A stretch of 64,000 nucleotides of DNA, from contig NC_023035.1 of NCBI RefSeq assembly GCF_000507245.1, forward strand, positions 1,217,501 to 1,281,500, read 5' to 3'. Source of the stretch: Salinispira pacifica (GTDB lineage Bacteria > Spirochaetota > Spirochaetia > DSM-27196 > Salinispiraceae). Below, one piece after another: positions 52,604-62,229 of the stretch (its first letter is position 1; each line of letters opens with the position of its first letter). Under the pieces are notes generated by a model that saw only the letters and a list, made by a program, of their open reading frames with translations, was not told where the DNA came from and ran no database searches. Position numbers and translations under genes: made by a program.

Positions 52604-54714
52604 TGGCTGATATTCAATCCCAGCTGAGTACCGCCTTTCTCAAAGAGCGCAGCGATGCCCTGGTGGCTATCGGTGTAATTATCGTGGTGATGATGCTGAT
52701 CATCCCCCTGCCGTCCATTATTCTGGACACATTTCAGGCGTCCAATCTTGTGCTATCCCTGCTCATATTGCTGATCGTGCTCTACACCGTGAGGGCTCTG
52801 GATTTTTCCATCTTTCCCACCATTCTTCTGGTGAGTACGGTATTTTCCCTGGCTCTGAATGTGAGTTCAACACGTCTCATTCTCAGCAACGGAAGCGAAT
52901 TCGGCGGGCAGATTGTACGGGCCTTCGGTAGCTTTGTTACCGGCGCAGAGGGTGCCGAGGGGCTGGTGATCGGTGCCATTATTTACATCATCATTATCGC
53001 AGTGCAGTTCCTGGTAATCACCAAGGGTGCCACCAGGGTTGCAGAAGTTGCAGCCCGGTTTACCCTGGACGCTCTTCCCGGAAAACAGATGGCAATTGAT
53101 GCCGAGTACAGTAACGGCTCCATTTCAGAGCAGGAAGCTCAGAGACGGAAGCAGGATCTCCAGAAGGAAGTGGATTTTTACGGGGCAATGGATGGTGCCA
53201 GTAAGTTCATTCAGGGCAACGTAACCGTGGGAATACTCATAACCGTGGTGAATATTGTGGGAGGCCTGATCGTGGGTCTCACCATCCACGGCGAGGATCT
53301 GAATACCGCAGTAAATACCTATGTGAGCCTTACAATCGGTGACGGTCTTGTAAGTCAGTTTCCCAGTCTTCTGGTTTCCACCGCAACAGGTCTGATTGTG
53401 ACCCGGGCGGTGAGCGACGGCAGCTTTGGCCGGGACCTCACCCAACAATTCGGACGTCAGGATCGGGTGTACTGGATTGCAGCCATATTCCTCTTTGTGC
53501 TTGCCTTTCTCCCCGGATTCCCGTGGTATGTGCTCCTGCCCCTGGCAGCCATGAGTGCGGTCATGGCCTACCGTCTCGGTCAGCGTCGCGAAGAGCGTGA
53601 AACCAAAGAGAAGGATCAGGCGGCCCAGAAAGCCGCAGCCCCCGCAGAACAGCCTCAGGAATTTCCAAAAGTGGCGCCCCTGGATCCCATCAGCCTGGAA
53701 CTGGGATACGGCTTGGTTCCCCTGGTGGATAAAGAGCAGGGTGCCGAGCTTCTGGAACGGATCACGAAAATACGCCGGGAGACCGCCCTTGATTTGGGCC
53801 TGATCGTACCGAGAATCAGGATTATCGATAACATGCGCCTGGATCCCTCGGAGTATTGCCTGAAAATACGGGGAGTTGAAGTGGGCCGGGGAATTCTCAG
53901 AATGGGAAGCTTTCTCTGCATCAATCCCGGCGGGGTGAGCGATGAAATAGACGGGGAAAAAACCACAGATCCTGCATTCGGGCTGCCGGCCATGTGGATC
54001 AGTGAGAACGACCGGGACCGGGCCGAACGGGCAGGGTACACGGTGGTGGATCCCCCTTCGATTATCGCGACACATCTCACCGAATTGATTAAACGGAATG
54101 CGGAAAGCATTCTGGGCAGACAGGAAGTGAAGAGTCTTCTTGACGGACTGCGTGAGGATTATTCAGCTGTGGTGGAAGAAGTGCAGAATATTCTGGGAAT
54201 CGGAGAGATTCAGAAAGTTCTTCAGGGACTTCTCCGGGAGCAGGTTTCCATACGAAATATGGTGAGCATTCTTGAGAGCCTTGCGGATTATGCGAAAATT
54301 GCCAAGGATGATATTCCGTATCTTATTGAGAAGGTCCGCCAGGGTCTGGCCCGGCAGATCTGTCTCCAGTATGCGGACGATGACAAGATTATTCATGTAA
54401 TTACCCTGGATCCCGAGCTTGAGCAGCAGCTGATAGAGAGCCGCCAGCAAACCGCAGCAGGGGTTATGCCTGCACTTCCGCCGGATCAGCACCGCCGATG
54501 GATCAATGCCAGCATGAATACGGTGAAACATGTGCAGGAAATGGGATACCTGCCTGTGGTGCTTACACAGGAGGTGACCCGGCCACTGGTCAAGGCGGGA
54601 ACCCGCCGGGATATAGCGGATCTGGTGGTGCTTTCGGTGCCTGAGATTATTCCGGAAGTGAATATCGAATCAATTGGTGTAATTTCTACACGTGAGAACG
54701 AGAATGAACGGTGA
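52603..54714 (+). CDS. flhA: Flagellar export protein FlhA
   Basis: A 703-residue export-gate protein. Eight membrane segments lie in residues 18-330, with the FHIPEP-type motif region GNVTVGILITVVNIVGGLIV. A soluble C-terminal ring (about 345-700) starts after a charged linker and includes LGLIVPRIRIIDNMRLDP. GGAGGCAGG precedes the ATG. Confidence 0.98.
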   Translation: MADIQSQLSTAFLKERSDALVAIGVIIVVMMLIIPLPSIILDTFQASNLVLSLLILLIVLYTVRALDFSIFPTILLVSTVFSLALNVSSTRLILSNGSEFGGQIVRAFGSFVTGAEGAEGLVIGAIIYIIIIAVQFLVITKGATRVAEVAARFTLDALPGKQMAIDAEYSNGSISEQEAQRRKQDLQKEVDFYGAMDGASKFIQGNVTVGILITVVNIVGGLIVGLTIHGEDLNTAVNTYVSLTIGDGLVSQFPSLLVSTATGLIVTRAVSDGSFGRDLTQQFGRQDRVYWIAAIFLFVLAFLPGFPWYVLLPLAAMSAVMAYRLGQRREERETKEKDQAAQKAAAPAEQPQEFPKVAPLDPISLELGYGLVPLVDKEQGAELLERITKIRRETALDLGLIVPRIRIIDNMRLDPSEYCLKIRGVEVGRGILRMGSFLCINPGGVSDEIDGEKTTDPAFGLPAMWISENDRDRAERAGYTVVDPPSIIATHLTELIKRNAESILGRQEVKSLLDGLREDYSAVVEEVQNILGIGEIQKVLQGLLREQVSIRNMVSILESLADYAKIAKDDIPYLIEKVRQGLARQICLQYADDDKIIHVITLDPELEQQLIESRQQTAAGVMPALPPDQHRRWINASMNTVKHVQEMGYLPVVLTQEVTRPLVKAGTRRDIADLVVLSVPEIIPEVNIESIGVISTRENENER

Positions 54715-54746
54715 AAATATGATACAAAAGGAATTGGGTGGGGAAC

Positions 54747-56084
54747 ATGAGTTACGAATATTTTACTGAAGTCGCTTCCTCATACAGGGAAGCGGAAAAC
54801 CTTGTTACCCGGAAGTACGGGGGCAAGGCCACGATCACACAACGCAGACAGAGGCAAATCGGCGGCTTTCTCGGGCTGTTCCGAAAGGATGCCGTGGAGG
54901 TCAGCGGGTTTGTAGCCCTGGAACCCCTGGGCGTATCCCGCCGTACTTCGCCGTCCAGAAATGCCGCAGCTCAGGGATACCCCTACGGGGCCTCCCCATC
55001 GGGTGCAACAGAGAGCAAACTCAACGAAACCGCATTACGCAGCCGGGCGGCATCTGCCAACGGTCCCAACGGCGGGAAAGGTGCAGGGCTGGATGCAGCC
55101 AAGCAGCAGCTGCTGAAGGCCGCCGGAATGAACGATTCGGTGACCATGACCCGAATTCTCGCTGAACTGAAAAACCTCCGTGATGATGTCACCTCAGTGA
55201 CAAAACAGCAGGGCGAACAGCAAAACGGCGGGAGCGAATCGGAACATCAGTCAATCGCCGCTGTGAGGGAACTCCTTGATGAAAATGAATTCAGTGCCAA
55301 GTACATAGAATATATACTGAAAAGATGCCGGAGCCTCTCCATAGAAGATCTGGATGACCCTGACCTGGTTCAGGAGCGGGTGCTGGAGTGGATCGGCGAA
55401 AGCATCGGGATTCATGAAGACAGCCCGAAAACCCGACCAAGGGTGGTGGTGCTGGTGGGGCCAACCGGAGTGGGAAAAACCACCACCATTGCCAAGCTTG
55501 CAGCACAGTATCATCTTGGGAAAATCGGCGGGGCAAAGCAGACGGTGCGGATTCTCACTATAGATAACTACCGGATCGGAGCAAAAAAGCAGATCGAAAC
55601 CTACGGTGAAATCATGAATATTCCCGTGGAGGCCGCAGAATCGCCGGATGATCTGAAAAAGTGGCTGGATATATATCATGACGTGGACATGATATTTATC
55701 GACACCATCGGCCGCAGCCCCAACGAGTTTGAAACCCTCGGGAAAATGAACACTCTTCTTCAGGCCTGCGGTGCACAGGCTGAAGTTCATCTGGCCCTCA
55801 GTGCCTGCACCAGGAGTTCGGACATCAAGCGAATCATGCAGCAGTTCGAACCATTCAATTATCAATCAGTGGTGGTTACAAAAACCGATGAAACCACAAG
55901 TCTTGGAACGGTTATCAGCAGCCTGTGGGAGAAAAACAAGGAAGTGAGTTTTATCACTTACGGCCAGTCAGTCCCCCATGATTTAAAGACAGCCGATACG
56001 AAACAGTTCCTCCTCAGACTTGCCGGTTTTCGAATTGACCGGCAGCGGCTGGATGAAGAATACAGAAAGGTTAAGGTGGAGTAG
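54747..56084 (+). CDS. flhF: Flagellar GTPase FlhF
   Basis: A 445-residue SRP-type GTPase that determines the site and number of flagella. The basic, Gly/Ser/Ala-rich B domain covers about 50-180. The NG domain has G1 [15 protein letters not shown] (about 235-249), DTIGRSPNE in place of the common DTAGRS, and TKTDET. ATG 54747 is preferred to GTG 54738 because GGTGGGG lies before it. In spirochaetes FlhF places periplasmic flagella at subpolar sites. Confidence 0.95.
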   Translation: MSYEYFTEVASSYREAENLVTRKYGGKATITQRRQRQIGGFLGLFRKDAVEVSGFVALEPLGVSRRTSPSRNAAAQGYPYGASPSGATESKLNETALRSRAASANGPNGGKGAGLDAAKQQLLKAAGMNDSVTMTRILAELKNLRDDVTSVTKQQGEQQNGGSESEHQSIAAVRELLDENEFSAKYIEYILKRCRSLSIEDLDDPDLVQERVLEWIGESIGIHEDSPKTRPRVVVLVGPTGVGKTTTIAKLAAQYHLGKIGGAKQTVRILTIDNYRIGAKKQIETYGEIMNIPVEAAESPDDLKKWLDIYHDVDMIFIDTIGRSPNEFETLGKMNTLLQACGAQAEVHLALSACTRSSDIKRIMQQFEPFNYQSVVVTKTDETTSLGTVISSLWEKNKEVSFITYGQSVPHDLKTADTKQFLLRLAGFRIDRQRLDEEYRKVKVE

Positions 56085-56087
56085 AAT

Positions 56088-56945
56088 ATGGCTGATCAGG
56101 CAGAAGCATTACGGGAGATTATGCAGGGGAATTCTCAGCTGGCGAATTCCAAAACACGGATTATCACCGTCGCCAGCGGCAAAGGCGGGGTGGGGAAAAC
56201 GAACATATCCACTAACCTGGCCATTGCCTACGGCAAGCTGGGGAAACGGGTGGTGCTTATGGACGCCGACCTCGGTCTGGCCAACGTAAATGTTGTTCTG
56301 GGGATCATTCCCAAGTACAACCTGTATCACCTTATCCGGAAACAGAAAACCATGAAGGATATCCTCATGGATACCCAGTACGGCATCCAGCTGGTCGCCG
56401 GGGCCAGCGGGTTCAGCAAACTGGCGAATCTTTCAGAGGAAGAGCGGAACAACTTCATTAAGGAGCTCACCGAGCTCAGCTCTGCAGATGTGATCATTAT
56501 CGATGCAAGTGCCGGTGTAAACAATAACGTTCTTTCGTTTATTGCTGCAGCGGATGATGCAATTATTGTTACCACTCCCGAACCTACGGCTATTACCGAC
56601 GCATACGGCATCATCAAAATTATCGCCACTGAGATCGATAATCTGGGGCTCAGCCTGAAACTGATTGTGAACCGGGTGTCCAGCGTTACTGAAGGAAAAA
56701 AAGTAGCCGAGAGGGTCACCAATATCGCCTCACAGTTTTTAAATCTCAAGGTGGATTATCTGGGATACGTTTTTGAAGACACGGCGGTACGGGATGCGGT
56801 GAAGAAACAGAAACCCTTCTCAATTCTGGAACCACGTTCCAAGGCAAGTGCATGTGTTCAGCAGCTGGTGAGCCGGCTGGAAAAGATTGAATATCGGGAA
56901 GGCGGCGGTCTGGGCAACTTCCTGAAGAAATTGTTCAGCAGATAA
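56088..56945 (+). CDS. flhG: Flagellar number regulator FlhG (MinD-like ATPase)
   Basis: A 285-residue MinD/ParA-type ATPase that limits flagellar number with FlhF. The deviant Walker A SGKGGVGKTNIS is at about 30-41, MDADLGLANV at about 58-67, and the usual DTGAG block reads IDASAGVNNNVLSF. The C terminus GGGLGNFLKKLFSR is an amphipathic membrane-targeting helix. It starts 4 bp after flhF. Confidence 0.96.
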   Translation: MADQAEALREIMQGNSQLANSKTRIITVASGKGGVGKTNISTNLAIAYGKLGKRVVLMDADLGLANVNVVLGIIPKYNLYHLIRKQKTMKDILMDTQYGIQLVAGASGFSKLANLSEEERNNFIKELTELSSADVIIIDASAGVNNNVLSFIAAADDAIIVTTPEPTAITDAYGIIKIIATEIDNLGLSLKLIVNRVSSVTEGKKVAERVTNIASQFLNLKVDYLGYVFEDTAVRDAVKKQKPFSILEPRSKASACVQQLVSRLEKIEYREGGGLGNFLKKLFSR

Positions 56946-56980
56946 CCACTGTTGACCAGTTGGTAAATTGTGGCTTAAGG

Positions 56981-56986
56981 TATAAT
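56981..56986 (+). promoter_or_regulatory. Candidate -10 element ahead of the 57009 gene
   Basis: A perfect TATAAT lies 22 bp before ATG 57009. A -35 match (TTGACC at 56952) is 23 bp away, too far for a standard promoter; TTGGTA at 56960 has a 15-bp spacer. If used it would give fliA a separate start from the main operon. Confidence 0.3.
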
Positions 56987-57008
56987 ATTAGGGATAGATG
57001 GTGCTGTT

Positions 57009-57836
57009 ATGGATAAAGCCCTGGGAATTGCTCTGAGAACGGCCATTGCAGGCGTAATATTAGGTCTCATCGGTGGTGTGATCGGGGGAATTGATCTGTC
57101 CACAATTGTTTTACGCATGATTTTCTCGGGGGTTTTTGCAGGCATTCTGGGTGCCGGCGGATATGTTGTTGTAAAAAAATACCTTCCCGAGTTACTCAGT
57201 GAACTGTCCATGGGAAGCGATGACGGTATGGACTCCGGGCTCGGAGGTGATCTGAGCGTGGAAACCGGCGGAAACGTGAATATTGTGGTGGATGATGAAG
57301 GCGGAAGCCATGAAACCGGCCGTTCAGGCCAGGTGAGCGGTGACCAGGCAGATCCGCTTCGCCAGGCGGTGGACCGGGTCAACGGAGAAGGTTCCGGGGC
57401 AGGAAAAAATGATGCCGCGGATGACCTGGATGTGAATACCCTTGAGCATGAGTTCCGGCAGGAAGCTTCATCTCCGGCAAAAGGCGGCAAAAGGTCTGAA
57501 GAAGGCAATATCTTTACAGATGATGAAGATTCCATGGTTGAAGAAGTGCATGAGGACGGCAGCGGTTATTCCGCAGCATCCTCGGATATAGATGAAGAAG
57601 AGTTCGCCGGTGCCGTTGACAGTCTGCCGGACATCGGTCAAATGAACGATGCGTTTAATCACGGGTCCTTCAGTGATGAAGAGGAAACTCCTCCGGGGGA
57701 GGAGATCTCTGACAGCGAATTCGGAGCCCCGCTGTCAGGACATTCGGGAACAGGCGGCTCTCAGGCTGCAGGTGAAGATGGGAATGATCCGAAGTTGATT
57801 GCCCAGGCTATCAGCACAATGTTGAAGAAAGAGTAA
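57009..57836 (+). CDS. Spirochaete membrane protein between flhG and fliA
   Basis: A 275-residue protein. Two adjacent hydrophobic segments with Gly-rich text (about 7-27, ALRTAIAGVILGLIGGVIGG, and 34-56) form a hairpin in the membrane. The rest is acidic and disordered (Asp, Glu, Ser, Gly). The last 14 residues, DPKLIAQAISTMLKK, form a helix that may bind a partner. A gene of this type sits at the same place in Treponema, but the function is unknown. Confidence 0.7.
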   Translation: MDKALGIALRTAIAGVILGLIGGVIGGIDLSTIVLRMIFSGVFAGILGAGGYVVVKKYLPELLSELSMGSDDGMDSGLGGDLSVETGGNVNIVVDDEGGSHETGRSGQVSGDQADPLRQAVDRVNGEGSGAGKNDAADDLDVNTLEHEFRQEASSPAKGGKRSEEGNIFTDDEDSMVEEVHEDGSGYSAASSDIDEEEFAGAVDSLPDIGQMNDAFNHGSFSDEEETPPGEEISDSEFGAPLSGHSGTGGSQAAGEDGNDPKLIAQAISTMLKKE

Positions 57837-57854
57837 GCCTGAGCGAGGGGAATT

Positions 57855-58643
57855 ATGGCTGAGAAAACCTATACGGAACAGGATGAGTTGCGCCTCTGGA
57901 AAGAGTATAAGGAAACCGGAAACCCCGATATTCGGGACAGAATGGTGAAGCAATATGCGCCCCTTGTAAAATATGTTGCCGGCAAGGTTGCCGTGGGAAT
58001 GCCCCAGAATGTGGAGTTCGACGATCTGGTGGGATACGGCGTGTTCGGACTCTTTGACGCCATTGAAAAATTCGATCCGGACAAGCACGTAAAATTCAAA
58101 ACATATGCGGTTACCCGTATCCGGGGTGCAATATTCGATGAACTTCGGGCGATAGACTGGGTACCCCGCTCGGTACGCCAGAAATCCCGGGAAATAGAGG
58201 ATACCATCCGCCGACTGGAAGCCAGTCTCGGCAGGTCAGCCAGTGATGCGGAAATTGCCAAGGAAATGGGCATGAGCGACAAGGAGTATGAGAAAACCAT
58301 GCTCCGGGTCAGCGGAACCAGCATTTTGAGCCTCAACGACGTGTGGTATACCGGCGAAGATAACGACAAAGTATCAATCGCTGACAGTATCGAAAGCCCC
58401 GATAACTTCAACCCCGATAATATCGTGGAAAAGGAAGAAGTGAAGCGGGTTATCATCCAATCCATACAGGAACTTCCTGAAAAGGAAAAAACCGTGCTGG
58501 TTCTCTACTACTATGAAGATCTTACGTTGAAAGAAATCGGGAAGGTGCTTGAAGTCACCGAATCAAGAATCAGTCAGCTCCATACCAAAGCGATTATGCG
58601 GCTGAGAGCCAAACTCACAAATATTAAGAAAGGGATATTCTAA
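57855..58643 (+). CDS. fliA: Flagellar sigma factor FliA/WhiG (sigma-28)
   Basis: A 262-residue alternative sigma factor for late flagellar and chemotaxis genes. Region 2 includes [20 protein letters not shown] and [19 protein letters not shown]. Region 3 is at about 105-150. Region 4 holds [20 protein letters not shown] and the recognition helix [23 protein letters not shown] precedes the ATG. No anti-sigma FlgM is seen in the window. Confidence 0.97.
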   Translation: MAEKTYTEQDELRLWKEYKETGNPDIRDRMVKQYAPLVKYVAGKVAVGMPQNVEFDDLVGYGVFGLFDAIEKFDPDKHVKFKTYAVTRIRGAIFDELRAIDWVPRSVRQKSREIEDTIRRLEASLGRSASDAEIAKEMGMSDKEYEKTMLRVSGTSILSLNDVWYTGEDNDKVSIADSIESPDNFNPDNIVEKEEVKRVIIQSIQELPEKEKTVLVLYYYEDLTLKEIGKVLEVTESRISQLHTKAIMRLRAKLTNIKKGIF

Positions 58644-58645
58644 CC

Positions 58646-60589
58646 ATGCCTGACCTGAAACAGATACAGGATTATATGCGGCAGCAGCTTGAAGCTGGCA
58701 AACGGGCCCGCTATGTGAATGTTTCAGGTAACAGTCTGGAGGAAGCTCTTCACCAGGCATCCATTGAGCTGGGTATCCCTGTAAAAAAAATAGAATATGA
58801 AATTCTTGACCAGGGCTCCAAAGGAATGCTCGGAGTGGGAAAAAAGCCCTGTCTTATATTGGCCTATCCGGCCAGCAGCCCCGAAACAAGCGGGGAAGAC
58901 CAGACCTTCCCCAGCAATTTTGATATCAGTTTCGAAATAAGCGCCAACAAAGACGGTAAAGTTTTTGTCCGCCGGAATGAAGACGGCGTATACATGAAAG
59001 TGAGCGCTCCCGAGGGCGACGGAGTACGTGTCACCGAAAAATCAGCCATGGATATTCTGGTGCATAAACAGGTGGCCGGCGTAGACAAAAGCATGGTCAG
59101 CAAGGTTGTGAAAAAGGCTGATAACATTTTCGTGAAAATTGCAGATCTCCGGCATGATCCCACACAGGATGCAATTCTCACCTTCGAACTCCAGGAAATG
59201 GAGATGCAGGCGTACATCAATATCCGCCCCCCCGGTGAACAGGGGGTAGATCCCGATAGAGACTCAATCCTCGGCTTTCTCCAATCCAATGGGGTGGTAT
59301 ACGGCTATCTGGATGATAGCATCAAAGAACTGGCTGATAATCCCGTATACGGTCAACCGGTACTTGTAGCGCAGGGTGATAAACCCAAAAATGGTGAAGA
59401 CGGAAAAGTAGTTTATAATTTTGAGACAGACACCAACAGTATCCGCCTCAAGGAAATTGATGGAAAAGTTGATTATAAAGAGCTGAATAAAATCAACAAC
59501 GTGGTGGCAGGCCAGGTTCTTGCAAAACTGAAAAAACCCACCAAAGGTGAAGCAGGGCAAACCGTCACCGGTAAACTGCTTCCCGCCCGTTCCGGGAAAC
59601 CTGTTGAAATGGAAGTGGGCAATAACGTTCGCCTCAGCGATGACGGCACAACCGCACTTGCCGAAAAGAACGGTCAGGTAATCCTCATAAACGGCAAGGT
59701 AAGTGTGGAACCCATTTACGTTGTAAACAACGGTGTTGATTTGAAGACCGGAAACATTCTGTTTCTCGGCACCGTACTGGTAAATGGAAATGTGGAAGAC
59801 GGGTTTTCTGTGAAAGCAGCCGGCAATATTGAGATTACCGGTTCCGTAGGAAAATGTGAGCTGGATGCCGAAGGTGATATTATTATCCGACAGGGCATGA
59901 ACGGCAGGGAAAGCGGTTCGATTCAGGCCGGTGGAAACATCTATGCCAAATTCATTCAGAATACCAATGTTGAGGCTTCCGGAATGGTGGTGGTCAGCGA
60001 CGGGATTATCAACAGCCACGTTTCAAGCGACAAGAAAATTCTCTGTAAAGGTAAACGTGCAAGCATAGTCGGAGGAACTCTCACCGCCGCTGAAGAAATC
60101 AATGCCAAAAGCATGGGCTCCGTGGCCAATGTGGAGACCCAGCTGGAAGTCGGGTTTGATCCCAAAAGCAAAGAAAAACTGGATGCTCTGGTCCACGAGC
60201 AGAAAGATGTTGAGAACAGACTTGAAGAATTGTCCAAGGATCTGAATATCCTGGAAAAAAATATCAAAACAAAGAAAAATCTGCCAGAGGATCGGAAAGA
60301 AAAGTATAAGCTGTTCAAGCAGGAGCAGATGGATCTTCAGACCCGGCTTGCAGAAATTGAAGATGAGCGAAATGACGTTAACTCCTATCTGGCGGAGTTG
60401 AAAGCCAATGGAAAAATATCGGCCTCAGGTACGGTTTTTGCTGGTGTTAAAGTGAATATTAAGGATGCTTACCTGGATGTCCGGAACGAATTCAAGTCTG
60501 TTACATTTGTAAATGAAAACGGAATGGTCAAAGTCACCAAGTACGAAGAAATTGAGGAGGACTTGACCATTAAACCCAAGGGAGGCTGA
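58646..60589 (+). CDS. fapA: FapA family protein (DUF342) with Jag-N-like domain
   Basis: A 647-residue protein. The N-terminal about 60 residues contain NVSGNSLEEALHQASIELGI, a Jag-N-type domain also seen in KhpB/Jag. DUF342 (FapA) follows at about 90-600. It contains a beta-helix-like run (GVDLKTGNILFLGTVLVNGN and GKCELDAEGDIIIRQGMNG) and a coiled coil (about 510-585). FapA proteins are linked to polar flagellar assembly with FlhF in Vibrio. It starts 3 bp after fliA. Confidence 0.88.
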   Translation: MPDLKQIQDYMRQQLEAGKRARYVNVSGNSLEEALHQASIELGIPVKKIEYEILDQGSKGMLGVGKKPCLILAYPASSPETSGEDQTFPSNFDISFEISANKDGKVFVRRNEDGVYMKVSAPEGDGVRVTEKSAMDILVHKQVAGVDKSMVSKVVKKADNIFVKIADLRHDPTQDAILTFELQEMEMQAYINIRPPGEQGVDPDRDSILGFLQSNGVVYGYLDDSIKELADNPVYGQPVLVAQGDKPKNGEDGKVVYNFETDTNSIRLKEIDGKVDYKELNKINNVVAGQVLAKLKKPTKGEAGQTVTGKLLPARSGKPVEMEVGNNVRLSDDGTTALAEKNGQVILINGKVSVEPIYVVNNGVDLKTGNILFLGTVLVNGNVEDGFSVKAAGNIEITGSVGKCELDAEGDIIIRQGMNGRESGSIQAGGNIYAKFIQNTNVEASGMVVVSDGIINSHVSSDKKILCKGKRASIVGGTLTAAEEINAKSMGSVANVETQLEVGFDPKSKEKLDALVHEQKDVENRLEELSKDLNILEKNIKTKKNLPEDRKEKYKLFKQEQMDLQTRLAEIEDERNDVNSYLAELKANGKISASGTVFAGVKVNIKDAYLDVRNEFKSVTFVNENGMVKVTKYEEIEEDLTIKPKGG

Positions 60590-60683
60590 TCTCCCGTATA
60601 TTTTCTCCGGGAGAACCGGCCTTTACATGATCCGGTAAACCATGAAAACAGGGGCCGGGCGCTGAGCAGAGGAGCAGGATCAT

Positions 60684-61013
60684 ATGTCATTAAAACCCAT
60701 TGATCTTCAGAATCTCTTTCTCCGTCTTAATATGATCAGCAAACAGCAGGCTGCCCAGCAGGAAGCCCCTGTACACGCCCAACAGGTTGCAGCCCAGGAA
60801 ATTGAACAGAAAACCAGACAGATGGGAGAGAAAGTTCAACCCACTGAGGAAAGCTCCGACGGCCCTGAAAAAATACACGATGACCAGGCAAAAAGCCGCA
60901 GCAAATCCCACCAGTCTCCTGAAGGTGAACAGGGTGAGCAGGAAGAAGGTTCAGAAAAAGATGATCCATTCCGGGATCCGGATCTGGGCAACCGAATAGA
61001 TATAAGTGGATAA
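60684..61013 (+). CDS. Short acidic spirochaete protein
   Basis: A 109-residue hydrophilic protein with no signal peptide. Residues 1-24 (PIDLQNLFLRLNMISKQQ) form an amphipathic helix; the rest is Gln/Glu/Lys-rich and probably disordered, ending in DPDLGNRIDISG. I do not know the family. It lies in the same direction after fapA and before the SwrB-like gene, so a motility link is inferred from context only. Confidence 0.6.
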   Translation: MSLKPIDLQNLFLRLNMISKQQAAQQEAPVHAQQVAAQEIEQKTRQMGEKVQPTEESSDGPEKIHDDQAKSRSKSHQSPEGEQGEQEEGSEKDDPFRDPDLGNRIDISG

Positions 61014-61107
61014 TAGATATCAGTGGATATTAGAGACCGGCATACAAACCGGCTCAGAACTCTCAAACGGCTGAATCATCAGCACATATAACATCCGGCA
61101 GGAATTT

Positions 61108-61779
61108 ATGGACTTCGTTTTACTACTATTAATAAATCTGGCTATTCTGGCACTCATGTATCTGGCCCTGCGGCATCAGATTACACGGAATTATAACAGT
61201 GAAAACTTTATTGACCGTCTCCAGAAAGAAGTCAACGGCGTAATTACTGATCTGAACCAGACAACAGAAATGAACGTCCAGATAATCAGTCACGAATCAG
61301 AAAAACTGAAAAAACTCGAAAAGAAGGTTGAGGAGCGCATCGCTGAAATGCAGCAGATCTACACGCTTCTTGACAGCAGAGACAGCAGGTATCAGGAAAT
61401 CCTTGATAACGCCAGGCGCATACAAAAAACACCGGGTCATCCGGCAGATCCATCCAAGGCCTACCGAAAAGCATCCGCCCCTCGCCAGCACGGTGATCCC
61501 GGGGCAACCTCCATTCAGTCCCGGCTGACGTCCCCGGGTATTCATGAAACAGATATTCATGAAACACAGGTGAACATGACCGAACCTTCTCCCGAAACTC
61601 AGGCTGATGCCCCTGTTCAGATACCTGAGCACACGGAAGGTGATTCAGATAACGATAATCTTACTCCCCGTGAAAAAGTGATGGGCTACTATCATCAGGG
61701 CAGAGAACTGGATGATATTGCTGCGCGAACCGGCCTTCCCCTTGGCGAAGTTGAGCTGATTATTGAACTTCACAAATAG
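61108..61779 (+). CDS. SwrB/DUF6115-like bitopic protein
   Basis: A 223-residue protein. A membrane helix (residues 3-21, FVLLLLINLAILALMYLAL) is followed by a coiled coil (about 45-90) and a His/Pro/Thr-rich linker. The C-terminal helix-turn-helix-like DUF6115 segment has EKVMGYYHQGRELDDIAART and LPLGEVELIIEL. Bacillus SwrB, which activates the FliP export gate, has this layout and sits just after the sigma-28 gene. The same order here supports a similar role; that role is inferred. Confidence 0.7.
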   Translation: MDFVLLLLINLAILALMYLALRHQITRNYNSENFIDRLQKEVNGVITDLNQTTEMNVQIISHESEKLKKLEKKVEERIAEMQQIYTLLDSRDSRYQEILDNARRIQKTPGHPADPSKAYRKASAPRQHGDPGATSIQSRLTSPGIHETDIHETQVNMTEPSPETQADAPVQIPEHTEGDSDNDNLTPREKVMGYYHQGRELDDIAARTGLPLGEVELIIELHK

Positions 61780-61818
61780 CCTGTATACATATGTCCCATA
61801 CATGAGAGAACATATTAC

Positions 61819-62229
61819 ATGAACAATCCCCAACAATCACATATCAGATATATTCACCAATCAGCGCAGAAATTTTTTCGCAAATCTGAGGCCTGGCAAA
61901 GCGATGAGGGTGCCGAAATGGTGCTCCAGGAGGCTCGAAGACGGGGCGGTGAAATGGGCCTGCGTGAGCTGCACTCCCTGCGCTCCTTGCTAATGTACGG
62001 CTCCTATCAATCCCTGATTCGGGCTGCAGATCAGCTGCACATGTTTCTCTATGACAGTTCACATGATATTGAACACAATTATCTCCAAGGCAACGATTCG
62101 GAACATGCCCCCCTGAAAACTCTGAAAAATCCGGGAGCGCTGGCAAAGAACTTCGGCGCCTCCTGCAGGAATTCAAAACAACCTGGAAAACCCAGTCCGG
62201 AAAAATGGAAGACAGCGAAAACCGTATGA
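61819..62229 (+). CDS. CheA-like protein, N-terminal HPt part (frame broken)
   Basis: The first about 97 residues form a helical bundle. LHSLRSLLMYGSYQSLIRAA, near residues 54-73, aligns with the HPt site of CheA (HSIKGGAGTFGF), keeping the phospho-accepting His. After 62113 the frame gives poor text and stops at 62229. The -1 frame, open from 62073, carries on with KELRRLLQEFKTTWKTQSGK into the next frame. One more C in the C6 run at 62108-62113 would join the two into about 632 residues. Confidence 0.7.
   Translation: MNNPQQSHIRYIHQSAQKFFRKSEAWQSDEGAEMVLQEARRRGGEMGLRELHSLRSLLMYGSYQSLIRAADQLHMFLYDSSHDIEHNYLQGNDSEHAPLKTLKNPGALAKNFGASCRNSKQPGKPSPEKWKTAKTV

Noticed and set aside
53125-54075. 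Minus-strand frame of 316 codons opposite flhA
   Set aside because: Shadow of flhA; no ribosome site and no family similarity.
16234-62113. Programmed -1 frameshifting as the common cause of the four breaks
   Set aside because: Only rsmH has a run that allows a reasonable slip; the C-run sites lack a standard slippery heptamer, and such use in four unrelated genes is unlikely. Left open for rsmH alone.
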